A stretch of 64,000 bases of DNA from Plecoglossus altivelis (lineage: Eukaryota; Chordata; Actinopteri; Osmeriformes; Plecoglossidae), in contig BROE01000011.1 in the NCBI GenBank assembly GCA_036571765.1, forward strand, positions 10,836,979 to 10,900,978. The letters are read 5' to 3'. Shown one piece after another: positions 12,556-24,245 of the stretch. Below the pieces are notes generated by a model, which saw only the letters and a program-made list of their open reading frames with translations, was not told where the DNA came from and made no database searches. How positions within the stretch are numbered: the first letter of the stretch is position 1; the number at the start of each line of letters is the position of its first letter. Both the position numbers and the translations under genes were made by a program.

Positions 12556-12647
12556 AGCGGGGAACAGAGCGAGGCAGAGAGGGGAACAGAGCGAGGCAGA
12601 GAGGGGAACAGAGCGAGGCAGAGAGGGGAACAGAGCGAGGCAGAGTC
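12556..12647. repeat. 22-bp minisatellite, four copies
   Basis: Tandem units built on ggggaacagagcgaggcaga, four near-identical copies in a row, in ptp4a2 intron 1. Confidence 0.9.
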
Positions 12648-15600
12648 TGTTCTAGACGAGTGCCAGAGCCCAAAAAACAAAGAAATTCTAGATCCAGACC
12701 AGAAGTAGTCTAGTGAACAACAACCCGACCAGGACAAACAGCTATTGAGGACGAGCACGTGGGGACACCCCCCCACCTGTAACCATGACTTCCCCATGCC
12801 CTCTCAGGGAGACGGCTACGGTTGCTGTAAACAACCAGCTGTAAACACAAGTTGACAAAAGGGGATCCTATTGCTGTTGCTGTGGTGTCAGCGGAGGAGA
12901 AGGGAAGGTTAGCAGCAACATCCAGAGGAGTTGTCAGAGACAGAGCCAGTACAAGCTAGCCTTTGCTCCCTCACTAACAACTAGCAGTGTTGTGGCAACT
13001 ACTGACAACAGTTTGGCAGAAGCAAAACATTCAATGGTCCATAGAAGGAGAAAGAAATAATCAATCCAATAAAAAAAAAACATAAAAACTTCTTTCGTGA
13101 CTGGAAACATTAGGAAATATGACAGTTGACTGAGATACAACAAAGGAGTCCATACACGGTACTCAGTGATCTGGAACACGAACAGTTCTCCTATTTTGCT
13201 ACAAGAAGACACCCAGGGGTAAATACCAGATATTGAAAAGTGTGAGAATCCAGTCATGGCCTGAAGCTGAAACGCGACCCCCCCCCCTCTCTCTCAGCAG
13301 CTAGCCGGGCTGTGGTCAGGGGGTGGGGCTCCGGCGCCGAAGCCCTGCTTGGACCCAGCTCATCCCGCTCCACTCCCTGCTCGCTGACCCTGCCAGGCCC
13401 GCAGAGAGGGCCGAGGTGGGAAGGGCCTCGCGCCTTCCACAGTTACAGTAACCAAGGATCAGGACTTTGTCTGGTTCCAGCACTGACCTTCTTTACACAG
13501 CTAACACAGGGGAGGACAGCAGCCAGACCCTTTGTGCTAAATGTCAACCGCTATCATCCCCGACTTATCTTGGCGGATCACAACAAGTCCTGCTGTGCGA
13601 AACGCTTCGCATAAACAGTCAACAAAATACGCCACGTTCTGTCTGGTACGGTACGACAAAAAGAACAGCAGAGTTTGCTAGCAAACAAACATGATAACAA
13701 AGTAAGTCCGGCATGATCCAGAATGAAGAGGGGCCGGCCATTCAGAAGCAGTGTTGGCAGGTTTGGCCTGTTTAAAGATGACTCATCTCAATGCATTCTG
13801 CCAATAGAGGCTGGAGCCTGATGGATGGGCAGGCCCTCAGAACACTTTCCTACTCAAATCAGAGAAGGTAAGCTAATCCTAGAACAGTTCTCCATGACAT
13901 ACAAACCTAGGCTGAGAGTACACCATAAAACACAGGGTAGTACACTGAAGATCTGTGTGTGTGTGTGTGTGTGTGCTCGCACGTGCAAACACGTGTTGAG
14001 AAATGTGTGGTCGCCTCTGAATGAGGGCCTGTCCATGCACTAGGCTGACTTAGCTGTGGGCTGTGTTGTACAAGCGTGGCCTAGAGGGGTTCAGTTCAGA
14101 GCCTAACTCCTGCATTATGTGTCAATTAGCTTTGATGTAAAGCAGCTCAGCGTATATACAACCTACTTCCTTGGGAACGTCAATTGTTGTTAAAGGGAAA
14201 GAAAAAAAAATCGATAGAACTTTAACTTCCTGTTTAACAGGTGCGTTTATTCACGCATTTGCTTGACTGGCAGCGCCTTATTTTTTTGCATGGCTTTGAA
14301 AGACAGGAAATGTACGTTTGAAAGTCTATGTGCTTGCGAATAGGTGTGTTCTTCGTGATTGTAAATTGGGACAGCTCGCTGACTCATAACCTGGAATGTG
14401 TTATTATATCCTACCTGTTTCACAACCTACATGGCAGGTGCATTTACTACCGCCTCTGTTAACTCATAACTCAACGGAGAGAGAACACAATGGTTGACTG
14501 ACAAAACGAAGACGAGAGGATCCTCGCATGGTCACAGCTGGTTTAAGTAACTTCCTTCCCAAATGCGTTTCCTCCAATTCGCATGAGGCCACATGACAAA
14601 TTGTAGCGAGAGGGGAGGAAAGACTAGAACCGTTTTCACTCCAGATACAATGCAACATCTGGTAGCCAAATCGCCACAGCGTTTTTAAACGTGATCATCG
14701 TAAATTCCGGATAAGACTCCTTTCAATAGCATAAGCTATCTGGGTCGAACTTGTTCTCCATGCATAGAATTATCTGCAACCGTGACATTTCTGGTGGTTA
14801 GTTCCCACAACGGACAATTCCAAGTACAGGCCACACTGTACTAAGAAAACCGTGAAGGCTTGACAATTAGCCAATTCGGTATAGCATTACAGTAAGGCCA
14901 TGAGCAACCAGTTGCATCTAACAAAACGGTGGATACCGATACTATCCTAGACATGCCTGTGACGCAAGCTGGAACTGGACAAAACCGGCAGCTACCAATG
15001 TAGACCAGCGCTGTGAGAATGTCTAAGATCGGGTTTAGTTAGCTAGCAATGATATTAATGAAAAATAAAAAAGAGCATTGCGCGCATGTTTTAGACACTT
15101 CTGAACATAAATGGGTCAAAAACGGAGGCTTGGTTGAAATACGTGGCGAATGGTTGAGGTGGAGAGCGAATGCGATGGCCACATTATTCGTTAACTAAGG
15201 TAGTTCTAGTGAGTTGACGGCAGGGAAATTTCATCGGATTTATTGCTTTCTCAATGTGTAGCACGAACACCATCTAGTCAGCTAGCGTTGACTAGCTGAC
15301 GCAAATATGGCTCGGTCTATTTGCTGGAGTCGAGATCTCTGTGTGAATCGGACTGAGTGCTGCTAAGGGAACTAGTACGTTCTTAGAGGGAACTCACTGA
15401 TAATGTGCCCACCTATTCCGATACCAGACACGCTTATGATATGCTTGCAAAGTATCAAATATGTAGATCCGGGAAAGTCTCATTGATAACAATGTAAATG
15501 CTATCGTTAGCATGTCCATGCCTCACGCAACAAGCTCCTAAACGAGGCTAAGGGGTGCCCCAACTAGCGCTTAGCTAGCTAGTCAGAGAGAGCGGGCCGC

Positions 15601-16558
15601 CTTGAGGGTAATGTGGCATAGCCCACAAAGCTTTGTGGATTGAAGAATTCGTGAGCATAATTAGTCATATTTAACGTGTCGTCAAGTCACAAGCGCATGT
15701 GGTTAAATTGTGAGAGTTGGGCATAAACGTCCGTTAAATTGACGACTGTTTTCTGTCAAGTCTAGCTAGCTAGCTCGCTAACGCGACTGTCACCGCAACA
15801 CACACACCAGGATCAGCTAACCTTGCTGCCTGCTAGCTTCGAGCTAGCTAGTTTGACAAATGGAGATAGGGTTGTGGTCTCACAGAATTAGCTAGTTAGT
15901 TGGGTTGCTCTGAAGATCTTTAATATGTCTTCGGTAGTAACAGCTACACTCACCAACCACGGACAATCGGAAAATCGTAGCTTTCTTCCACAAATAAACT
16001 GTTTCGAGACGATGTCCCCTATTTGTTTAAGTGAAGTGTCGGGTGTGCAACCTAGTCACCAGCTAGCCACATAAACCGGGTGTGCTAACCCAGTGAGCAA
16101 TCTTCAAAAAATAACTGGCTACTATTGCGCGGATGGATTATTTAGATACACAGCTCCACTGAGAGTAGATTACTACCCAAACGACTGTTTGTAAATGCTT
16201 ACAAATTTCCCCCAAAACGTGACTTCATTTGATTTACAGCTTTACGTCGTTAGATGCCATGGCATATGTCGCTTCCACGGCTAAATCCGTCCTCGTTTGC
16301 TAACAGTGGTTGACGTTAGCTAGCCCTTAACATTCAGCGCGGCGGCTAGTGTTTCTTGGCTTTTGTTACCAGATAGCTAGCTACTTAGCTCAAATCAAGC
16401 TAGACTAGCCATCTTAGCTAAGCACGCCTAGGAAAGTATGTGGTTAGCCATCATGCTAAATTGTGTTCCATTAACAGCGACGCTTTTTTTGGTCAAGTAT
16501 ACTTGCATATAAACCACTTTAATACATCGGTTTTCTACATACGGCATTATCTACTTAC

Positions 16559-16690
16559 AAAGAGCAGGCTGAACATTGAAATCCCGTGACTATCCCGGAG
16601 AAAGCGGAGGGAGTGCAGATACCGCTGCCAGATCGCTTTTTTTGTTCCTCTTCTACAGTGTGGGTAAGAGTTCTCCTTCGAACTGCGATG
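16559..16690 (-). other. ptp4a2: Probable non-coding first exon of ptp4a2
   Basis: Inferred. On the minus strand, balanced non-repetitive sequence ends at CTCTTT followed by the near-consensus donor GTAAGTAG at 16558-16551. The coding exon at 1440-1548 has only 13 nt of 5' UTR after its acceptor, so at least one upstream non-coding exon must exist, as in vertebrate PTP4A2 genes. The 5' end is not visible. I set it near the GC box. No other equally good donor plus promoter combination was seen between 1.6 and 17 kb, although my scan was by eye. Confidence 0.42.
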
Positions 16691-16760
16691 GGCGGAGTGA
16701 TCTCGCTTCCGTCATTGCCACGCAAGAACTTGGGCTATTACTGTTTCTTTCCTTGGCTCC
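16640..16760 (-). promoter_or_regulatory. Candidate TATA-less promoter of ptp4a2
   Basis: Immediately upstream of the proposed first exon there is a GC box (GGGCGG on the plus strand, 16690-16695) and an ETS-type core (CGGAAGC on the minus strand, 16705-16711), with no TATA box close by. GC box plus ETS core is the usual composition of housekeeping promoters in vertebrates. An AP-1-like TGAGTCA lies near 16919. The assignment rests on motif content and position only. Confidence 0.35.
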
Positions 16761-16764
16761 CTAA

Positions 16765-17414
16765 TAACGAGTTTGTAACTAGTCACAATGCAAACACACC
16801 TTTAAATAAAAAAAAATCACTGCGTATTCACCGTTTTATTTTTAATGATGATAGGTAGCTAAAAGTGTTAACGCTGAAGATTCCGACCCCAGATTGACTA
16901 ATAACACTCACGAGGCAATGAGTCATACGTACCGGTCAGGTAGTTGCTGGGTGACCTCAGAATGACACTTCCATGACACATCCAGCCATAAATATGTAGG
17001 CAATCTAATCCTGAACCTCAAAGTGGTAGCTAAAAAAGAGACACCCTATTGTTATTGTCTATCCTTTGTGTATCGGATAAGGACTGGAGCCAAAAGCATT
17101 CTTTACTTAAAGTAAGCCATAAGACAGTTTAAACTTTTTTCAGAGGGATTTCCTACACGAGTTTTGCCACAATACAAAAGTCACCGGAACGGAAATACCC
17201 TTCAGTATTTTAATGACGCCCTGAGACGGACTACTTTCATGTCAAATGTAACTGATTTTTAAAATTATATTCACGTTCAAAACCACAAAATACACAATAT
17301 CTATCAAACTCTAGCCTACATTTCTGATTAAGCAAATGGTTAAAATAAAACTTTTTTTTTAAATAAAAACATTAACAAGTGAATGTAGGAACTAGAAAAA
17401 TAAGACAGACAGAG
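16765..17414. other. Short intergenic interval between col8a2 and ptp4a2
   Basis: AT-rich unique sequence with no open frame of note. It separates the proposed col8a2 poly(A) region (about 17415) from the proposed ptp4a2 promoter. Poly-A/T-rich runs occur at 17340-17375. Confidence 0.4.
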
Positions 17415-17429
17415 ATGTACAAGAAAGTC

Positions 17430-17435
17430 TTTATT
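17430..17435 (-). terminator. Candidate distal col8a2 poly(A) signal AATAAA
   Basis: TTTATT on the plus strand is AATAAA on the minus strand. About 15-30 nt further along the minus strand the sequence is T/G-rich (tctctgtctgtctta, plus strand 17400-17415), as expected of a downstream cleavage element. Other minus-strand AATAAA copies occur at 17858-17863, 18674-18679 and 21148-21153, so shorter 3' UTR forms are possible. Confidence 0.45.
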
Positions 17436-18125
17436 GATGTGTTATCAATACAATCAAGTACTGTAGAAGCAGACAAAACATTTTCAATCAAAAGAGTGCA
17501 TTTTATACCCAATTTCTATTGCATAGAGTGCACGCAATAGCCTTCTACAAGAAAACAAAGAAATCCTATAGGTTGATACATTGTACATTACACAAAAGAA
17601 CATGTCCACAAGAAATCCTTCACAAACGATGCTAGAATGCTAACTACATATTCTAAATGCTCTTAACTCATCAATGATGTTGAATACCATGTATACGTTC
17701 TAGGCTTCGGTGGTCGGTTTTGGCATTCCTGTAAAATTATCGTAAATGTATAAATACATCTTCATAACTTTCATGTGCAAATGGGAATGGCCGTTTGTAT
17801 TTTCTCAACTATAACAAACAAAATATCCCTTAAAAAAACCGAAGTAACGTTTAAAGTTTTTATTTTTCTTTCTTTCTTTTGTTCTTTTTTCATCAACGAA
17901 TAGAAAACAAGTCGAAGCAGTTTTGTGATCAGGACAGTACATTGAATCTTCATGACACTTGTTAAAAATGATGAGCACAAATGGCAAACATGGCAACCAA
18001 GTGACATTGTCGGAGATATGATGAAGACTTAGGGACTAACAGTCACGTGTAACTGACGATAACAGGGCAACATACAGTACACAACAAGAACAAAGCCTTG
18101 AATTGTCTAGTAGCCTCACACAACA

Positions 18126-18156
18126 ATATCAATACGCAAACTTTGCGTATTGATAT
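18126..18156. repeat. Perfect 15-bp palindrome with 1-nt centre
   Basis: atatcaatacgcaaa (18126-18140), c, tttgcgtattgatat (18142-18156). It lies in the proposed col8a2 3' UTR, so the transcript would carry a very tight stem. A partial repeat of the arm (atacgcaaag) follows directly. Confidence 0.9.
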
Positions 18157-20875
18157 ACGCAAAGGTATATACGTTAGGTATATGTGTTTTAAGAGAGAGA
18201 AAGCCAGAGTGAGACCAGAGAGAGTACGTAAAAATATCGTTTTACTTGAGGTCATACTACTCAATTTTTTTACTCTAAGTTTGATTAACATAAGTTTGAT
18301 TGTACGGAGAAACACAGAGAAAGAGCGCGAGCCTGTCTGTAACTGCAATGTGTTGCTGCATTATAAAGCAAACATCGATTCTGAATGGAATTATTGCAGA
18401 GTAAGGCCTATCATATTTTCCACTTATCCTCCAAGGATGGTTATTGTGTTTAATTGAGAAACAACTCGGTAACGGTTTCTAATTGAGCCATGATGTGTCA
18501 TATAAACGTTTGGTGTAATACTACACGTGTGTTGATTAGGTTTTAAAAAGTCGATTCCAAAAATTCAAGGGCAAAATAGTTCTAATGGGTAGTCTGATTT
18601 GAGGGTTACATTCAATTTCACATGCCACCACGTGTAATTCAAGACCTCTTCCACCACTAAAATAATCCAGGTATTTATTCTTTTTTTGCTACCTTAAATT
18701 TACGGTGTTTGATAGATAATCTTATCTATGGAACCCAAATGGTTCACCTTGTGTTGCGTTATCAACCACAAACTCCATCACCGAGTTATTGCACACAAAA
18801 ATCTTAAAACAATTGGACACATGCTAGACTTAAGCTGCCCAGTATCAGTTTTTAACCTTCTCGTGTAGTTTGGTTCTGAATGTATTAATTTCCACGCGTC
18901 TTACTTTTCTCACCTTGAAAACTGTTTTTCTATATATTGCCTCTCTAGTGAACCATCTCGTCTTTCATCACTTCCACACATTAGGAAAGCACAGGTTCTA
19001 CTCGAATTGCAAGGACAGAATACGATTGTACACCCCAAACCAACCTCTCTGGAAATAGACAACGTTGTGTTCATGCGATGACTGTCGTAGAACATTGACT
19101 AAGGATAACATTCTCTTCCTGCTCTGTAATCTGCACTCGCTATTCCCAAGGACCACCATCACCCAAGTGCTGAGTTGATCTATGGTCACATGGTGGAAGC
19201 CAAAGTCACTGTTCTACACACAATCAGACCCACGAACAAAGAGACGGAGACCTCCGACAGACATGTCGTACTGTACGCTGCAGAACGCCGAGACGAACCC
19301 GACACATCATCTCTCTCTCTCTCTGTTTCATACACACACACACACACACACACGTACACATGTACCTTAACACACGTCTCGGATGTATTCAAGGTCTCTG
19401 CCTTTTAGCCCACAGCAATGGAAGAACAAACAAACTCTCACCTTTGTCCCAACAAATCTCCCAGAAATCAGATGCATGTAAAATGTTGTGCAATGTGTGT
19501 TTCACAACCACCACTTTGCCAGTTACTATTCATAGGCACAGACTTTGTTCATCATCCAAGAACTAACTTGACTGTTTAATGTTACTCAAAAGCCCCCATC
19601 TATACATCCTGTCTCTGAAACCAAACGTGTTCTATCAAATCATGAGTCAGCCATTCAGAACTGTTGTCACTCATTTTCCTTTAGGTCAGTTTAGTTGTAA
19701 CTGGATGATCTCTACATTTTGCTGTTTCCCAGCAACCATACAACGAGATGGCGAAGCGATAACAGGAAATACTTCTGTTGATGTTTCACTTTTTAATATC
19801 GCGACAAATATGCCTATTATTTAACAATAACATTTGGAAGGTTAGATTGTCTCAAGTGAGATGCCAATATCACATTCCTGGCTCAAGCTTGCGGTTTGAA
19901 CCCAGAGCAGGCATGTTTAAGCACGCTATGCTTTTCAAGCACAGAGGGTGTGTGCTAAAAAACATCATTTCAAATGAAGGCCGGAGTGTTATGACTGTGG
20001 TCTCTATCAGCACTGACACATAAAGCGGTGATGTCATCGGAATGCACGCGTGACAGAAGCCTCACGTCACGGAAGCGGCGGGAGGTTGGAATATCGATCG
20101 GACGGATAAAAGAAAATCAAAATGTCAATCCACTTCCATTTGGTCTATGCTCCCTGTCCATTAACCATCACTTTATCTATCTGTTTGTCAATGTAGTCAT
20201 CTATATTATACATTGACATTCACAGTCCTTTCATTTGTCTGTTTATATGTATACAATATAATGGATTTCCTTGTATTTTCATTTGAGCATTTTCTCATGG
20301 GGGTAAGAGGAAAGTCAACTTTTCCATAATAACATCATAAGAAAAAATGATGTTAAATTGTCTTCATGTATTTTGTAACCTTACATTAGGTGAAAATCAA
20401 GTCATATCCACAAACAGAGACGGTTGCCTTCCAGTAACAGCAAGATTAGCACCCCACAGACGACTTTCCGTCAACTGTTAAAAACACCCAAATATAACTT
20501 GAACAATAGACAAACAAGTCATCACATCTGTACAATATGTTGTTTGATACTGTGGGTTCGGAAAGTGAAATCTTCTAAGCGCTTTATCGATCGCTGTCGC
20601 TGTACTAGATATATGGCGCTTTTGTTGTTTGCGTGTTTCTATTTGAAGACGGGGGGGGGGGAATAATAGATTTTTGGAAGGCACACTTGGAATTCAACGT
20701 TTTTTTGAGCAGGAAGTGACTGCAGCCAGGGGGAATGAATCAATCCCAGAGTCCAACGACGTCATCCTGTTGATGTCAGAGCAGACAGGAAGGATGTGCA
20801 GTCACATGGGTAGGTCTAATAACTGTCACTTACACATTGCAAAGTAAGGCACTTGATCGTCTGAATCCGATAAAC

Positions 20876-20960
20876 AACAACAACAACAATATCGTTAACA
20901 AGGACAAAATAATAATAATAAAATTATAACAACAATAATAATAATTATAATAATATAAGC
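20876..20960. repeat. (AAC)n/(AAT)n compound microsatellite
   Basis: Runs of caacaacaaca and aataataataata alternating over about 85 bp, just downstream of the col8a2 coding region. Confidence 0.9.
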
Positions 20961-21265
20961 TAAAAAAAACAACATCAAAACACAAACCAAACCAGACATT
21001 TGAAAGAAAGAGCTAAAACACAGAACACAGCATGAAGTACCCTTCTCCTGCCTTCCAACTCTTCCCGTCTTTCGTTCACAAAGTCTTTCCTGTTGTTGAG
21101 GATGAAGGTGTTGACACTAGTGTTACTCTTGTTACTGTCGGAAGGTGTTTTATTTTTAGGGGAGTGGGGGGGAGGGAGTGGTGGCGGTGGGGGGGGGGCG
21201 GGTAAGGGGCGGAGCATTTTTTAGGAGGGCGCCCTGGATGTCGGTGGCTGGATGGCACCGTGGCG

Positions 21266-23169
21266 TTATGTGGGGCAGAGTAGGAACCCTGAGAAGGATG
21301 AATGGATGTATTCGGTGGAGTAAAGACCGTTAGCCTGATCTGAAGGCATCTGGACCCAGACCTGGTCGCTTTCTTTCAGCTCCAGCACGGCGCTACCGGA
21401 CGCCTGGTCCATGTAGCCCTTCTTATACTCATCGTAGGTGTAGGTGGCGGGCACATTGTTCTTGTACAGCGCCACCCACAGGCTGGTTCCCTTTACGTGC
21501 ACGTGATAGGCAAAGTAATAGACGCCGGATAGAGGGCTGGTGAAGATGCCGGTGGTGGGGTTGTAAGCATTCTGCCCGTTGTACAGGGTCCTGTCGAACT
21601 TGATGGGCATGCCAGAGGGAGGAAAGGGCGTGGTGAGGATGGCAGTGAAGGCAGGTGCTAGTGTGGCAGAGAGACCGCCTTGACCAAACTGGGGTTTATT
21701 TATACCATCAGGTACTTTATCCCCACCCAGCTCTGAATCCGTCAGCCCAGCCACCCTGGTTTGGCCATTTCCTGGGGCTCCCGGGGGCCCAGGAGGGCCA
21801 GGCGGCCCCGGGTTTCCGTTAAGTCCTGCATTGCCGGGTTTTCCTGGGGGACCCTGAGGACCCGGTAATCCCTTCTCTCCAAGCTTTCCTATTCCTGGGA
21901 TGCCTGGCATCCCGGGTTCACCTTTCATGCCTGGGATACCCTGGGGCCCCATGGGCCCTGAAGGCCCCTGAAGACCTGGGATTCCTGACTGGCCCCTGGG
22001 TCCTGGAGAACCAACAAAGCCAGTCTCCCCTTTAGATCCGGGAGCTCCGGTTAGACCAGGGTTCCCTGGCAGGCCTATATGCCCCGCCTCGCCTTTGGGT
22101 CCTGGTTTGCCTAAAGCCCCATTAGGACCAGGCAGGCCTTTATCTCCAGGTATGCCTGGTTTTCCAGACAACCCACTGGGGCCCTGGTCCCCTCTGAGCC
22201 CAGGCAGGCCTGGAGGCCCCTGGGGACCAAACTCTCCTTTCTGACCGGGCATACCGTGTTTTCCTGGAAGACCCATAGGGCCTTGTATTCCTGGTGGTCC
22301 TGGCTGTCCATCTGGGCCTAGGTCACCTGGCTGACCCTCCATTCCTGGCTCCCCCTTGTCCCCTGGAAGCCCTGGTAACCCTGCATGACCCTTGTCTCCC
22401 TTCGGCCCCCCCAGACCAGGTTTGCCATAGCCGGGTGTTCCAGGAAACCCTGGCGCACCCCTTGGTCCTTGCTCACCCTTTGGCCCATTCGGACCTAGTC
22501 CTCCAGGCAAACCATCTAAACCAGGCTTTCCCAATCCAACTGGCCCAGGTTGGCCCTGAAGTCCTGGGACGCCAATCTCCCCTGCCTCCCCTGGTTCACC
22601 TGGAGCTCCCTGGTCTCCTTTTGGACCAGAAGGCCCAGGTATTCCGTTAAGTCCAGGTTTACCCAAGCCTGGGTTACCAGGAGGTCCAGGAAGGCCCCTG
22701 AGCCCGATTGGCCCCTTGGGACCTGGCAAGCCAGTCTTCCCATTACCATTCTCACCCTTCAGCCCACGATCTCCAGGGGCCCCAGGTCCACCTTTAAGCC
22801 CTGGTTCTCCACGGGATCCAGGGGGGCCTCTTCCACCAGGAAGCCCAGGTTTGCCACTCAGTGACAGGCCGGCAGGACCAGGGAGACCAGGCTGTCCTGG
22901 AAGGCCTCTGGGACCCGGCTCACCCCGGAGACCCACCTCACCATTGTTCCCAGGCATCCCCTTCAGCCCTACCTTCCCAGGAAGACCTGGAAGTCCGGGC
23001 TTCCCAATGCCGGGAAAGCCGGGAGGGCCCTGAGGGCCAGGCTGACCGTTCAGGCCTGGTTTTCCCAGTCCTGGCTTCCCTGGAAGTCCTGCAGGCCCAG
23101 GTGGGCCCCGCGGTCCAGGCTTTCCTTGGGGGCCAGGTTCCCCCTTCACTTCCATTATAGGTGGCATAT
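21266..23169 (-). CDS. col8a2: col8a2 main exon: collagen alpha-2(VIII) triple helix and C1q domain
   Basis: Encodes residues 51-684 of a complete short-chain network-forming collagen, secreted into basement-membrane-like matrix (Descemet's membrane and vessel wall in other vertebrates). Residues about 60-517 are Gly-X-Y repeats with short interruptions (for example [27 protein letters not shown]), matching the imperfections typical of type VIII chains. Residues 518-684 form the NC1 region, whose C1q-like domain (about 555-684; 21269-21658) starts APAFTA and carries [22 protein letters not shown] and [20 protein letters not shown]. The C-terminus SGFLLCPT identifies alpha-2; alpha-1(VIII) ends differently. 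The acceptor is tcttatag ending at 23170 (AG at 23171-23170). The upstream in-frame ATG at 23218 is intronic and was not used. Joined to the 27179-27329 exon, the frame is 2055 nt (684 codons plus TAA). A single large helix plus NC1 exon is the usual COL8/COL10 architecture. Confidence 0.97.
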
Positions 23170-24111
23170 CTATAAGAGAAAATGAGATACTCTTATGACC
23201 CGTTGATCCACACCACACTCGTCATTTTCCAGTCCTCATTTTCATTCAATTCCGTGCAACAGAAGATAAGACATTTCCATTGATGAAGAGCTGAGGGCTG
23301 TGTATATCAGGACTGAACCTGCTAGTCATAAATTGTTCTCCTCTTATCCTATCCCAGCATGCATAGCTAAATCTTTCCTAGACATCGGCAGCACACTGCC
23401 AGACAATGGAAAAAAGATGAAAAGGACACCAGATGAATGTTTGTAACAACCATTGACCTCTGTGGAATGCATGATGCAATTACACCTCTTCAGATGCATG
23501 TGTTTGCCTACTTTATCCACCCTAGCAACCTGTTATATGTTGGATATCTCTCATTGTCTCGCTTCTCCCACAGCCGAGCATTTTACAGTCGTTGGACACA
23601 AACATGTTCTCCTTTTAAAGACACGTTTTGCAGTTTAACTTCAAAGATTCCTTCCTTAGGAATCTTTCTGATAAACATTCCTATTCCCCTTCTTCTTCTT
23701 TACACAATTCACATTCTAACACGTTGTCACCAGCGTGTACATCAGCCTTTCATGTCATGAACCGTCACGTGCCCTACGGAAAATCATGTTTCAGTCGTGA
23801 GCTTGATTTGTCAAGATAAAAACGTGTTTCCCAGAGACTCCAAGGCCTTGAGGAGGAACAGTCAGTGCCACAGTCAGCAAAAAAACCTGTGTAAGCAACA
23901 CTGAATACTCTCCTTGAAAGGTCAGGCTGTTCTTTGTGAAACTGTGAGTGGAGGTGAATAGAAAATTGCCATGGCAGATACGGCAAAGTTAACATATTAG
24001 CATTTATTACGCTTGCAACTTGCAGTGGACCTTGAATGAGGAGTGATGGCTCAGTTCAGTCCAAAGTATCCAGTATGCAAGTCCACAGAAATCTGTGAAC
24101 GTTTCAGTAGC

Positions 24112-24245
24112 CCTAATCCTATCCCTGCCACTAGTCTGAACCTTAATACTGCCCCTAGCCCTAGCCTCAACCCTAATCCTAACCCTAATCCTACCCCTAG
24201 CCCTAATCCTACCCCTACTCAGACCCCTTGCCCTAACCCTATCCT
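24112..24245. repeat. Degenerate telomere-like CCCTAA/CCTAAT tract
   Basis: About 130 bp of imperfect ccctaatcctaaccctaat-type units with ccctagcc variants, C-rich on the plus strand. It resembles an old, decayed interstitial telomeric or CCCTAA-type minisatellite. Confidence 0.7.

Larger units (their letters stand above)
1549..16558 (-). other. ptp4a2 intron 1, mostly unique sequence
   Basis: This roughly 15-kb stretch has no coding exon I can support. Contents seen: GA-rich tract about 2686-3120; (GT)n at 5447-5474, 7548-7574 and 13954-13976; GA tract with a G run at about 7796-7900; GGA-rich 8065-8115 followed by CA repeats 8116-8146; a G run at 8731-8746; a CpG-rich patch 6230-6350; two minisatellites (12106-12330 and 12556-12647); and the MITE-like element at 2250-2320. 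From about 14.1 to 16.5 kb the sequence is repeat-poor and rich in CTAG/AGCTAGCT motifs, with a 9-bp inverted repeat near 15278-15301 (gtcagctag...ctagctgac). Open frames within it are short and show no family resemblance. Confidence 0.6.
1..16690 (-). other. ptp4a2: ptp4a2 locus (3'-partial gene span)
   Basis: Span of the ptp4a2 gene as far as it lies in the window. Order on the minus strand: proposed promoter and non-coding exon (about 16.69-16.56 kb), a roughly 15-kb intron, then coding exons 1440-1548, 1174-1266 and 518-648, then an intron running off the left edge. The final coding part of the family (the segment after the catalytic loop, the basic C-terminal region and the CaaX box) is not in 1-517, where I see only a GA-rich tract and unique sequence without matching codons. 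The coding-exon part is certain. The 5' limit is inferred from one donor site and promoter-like motifs. Confidence 0.75.
17415..21265 (-). other. col8a2: Proposed long 3' UTR of col8a2
   Basis: About 3.85 kb of AT-rich, mostly single-copy DNA between the col8a2 stop and the distal AATAAA. It has no coding potential. It holds (AAC)n/(AAT)n at about 20876-20960, a short CT/CA repeat at 19307-19355, a perfect palindrome at 18126-18156, and a small CpG cluster at 20035-20105. COL8A2 transcripts in other vertebrates have a multi-kilobase 3' UTR, which agrees with this reading. The extent is inferred. The proximal hexamer at 21148 would give only about 115 nt. Confidence 0.45.

Noticed and set aside
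22294..23160. Plus-strand Pro/Gly/Leu-rich frames of about 100-118 codons
   Set aside because: They are antisense shadows of the col8a2 Gly-X-Y coding repeat.
23170..23218. In-frame ATG at 23218 extending the collagen exon upstream
   Set aside because: The extension is intronic: a tcttatag acceptor precedes 23169, and joining to the 27179-27329 signal-peptide exon gives the family-consistent N-terminus.
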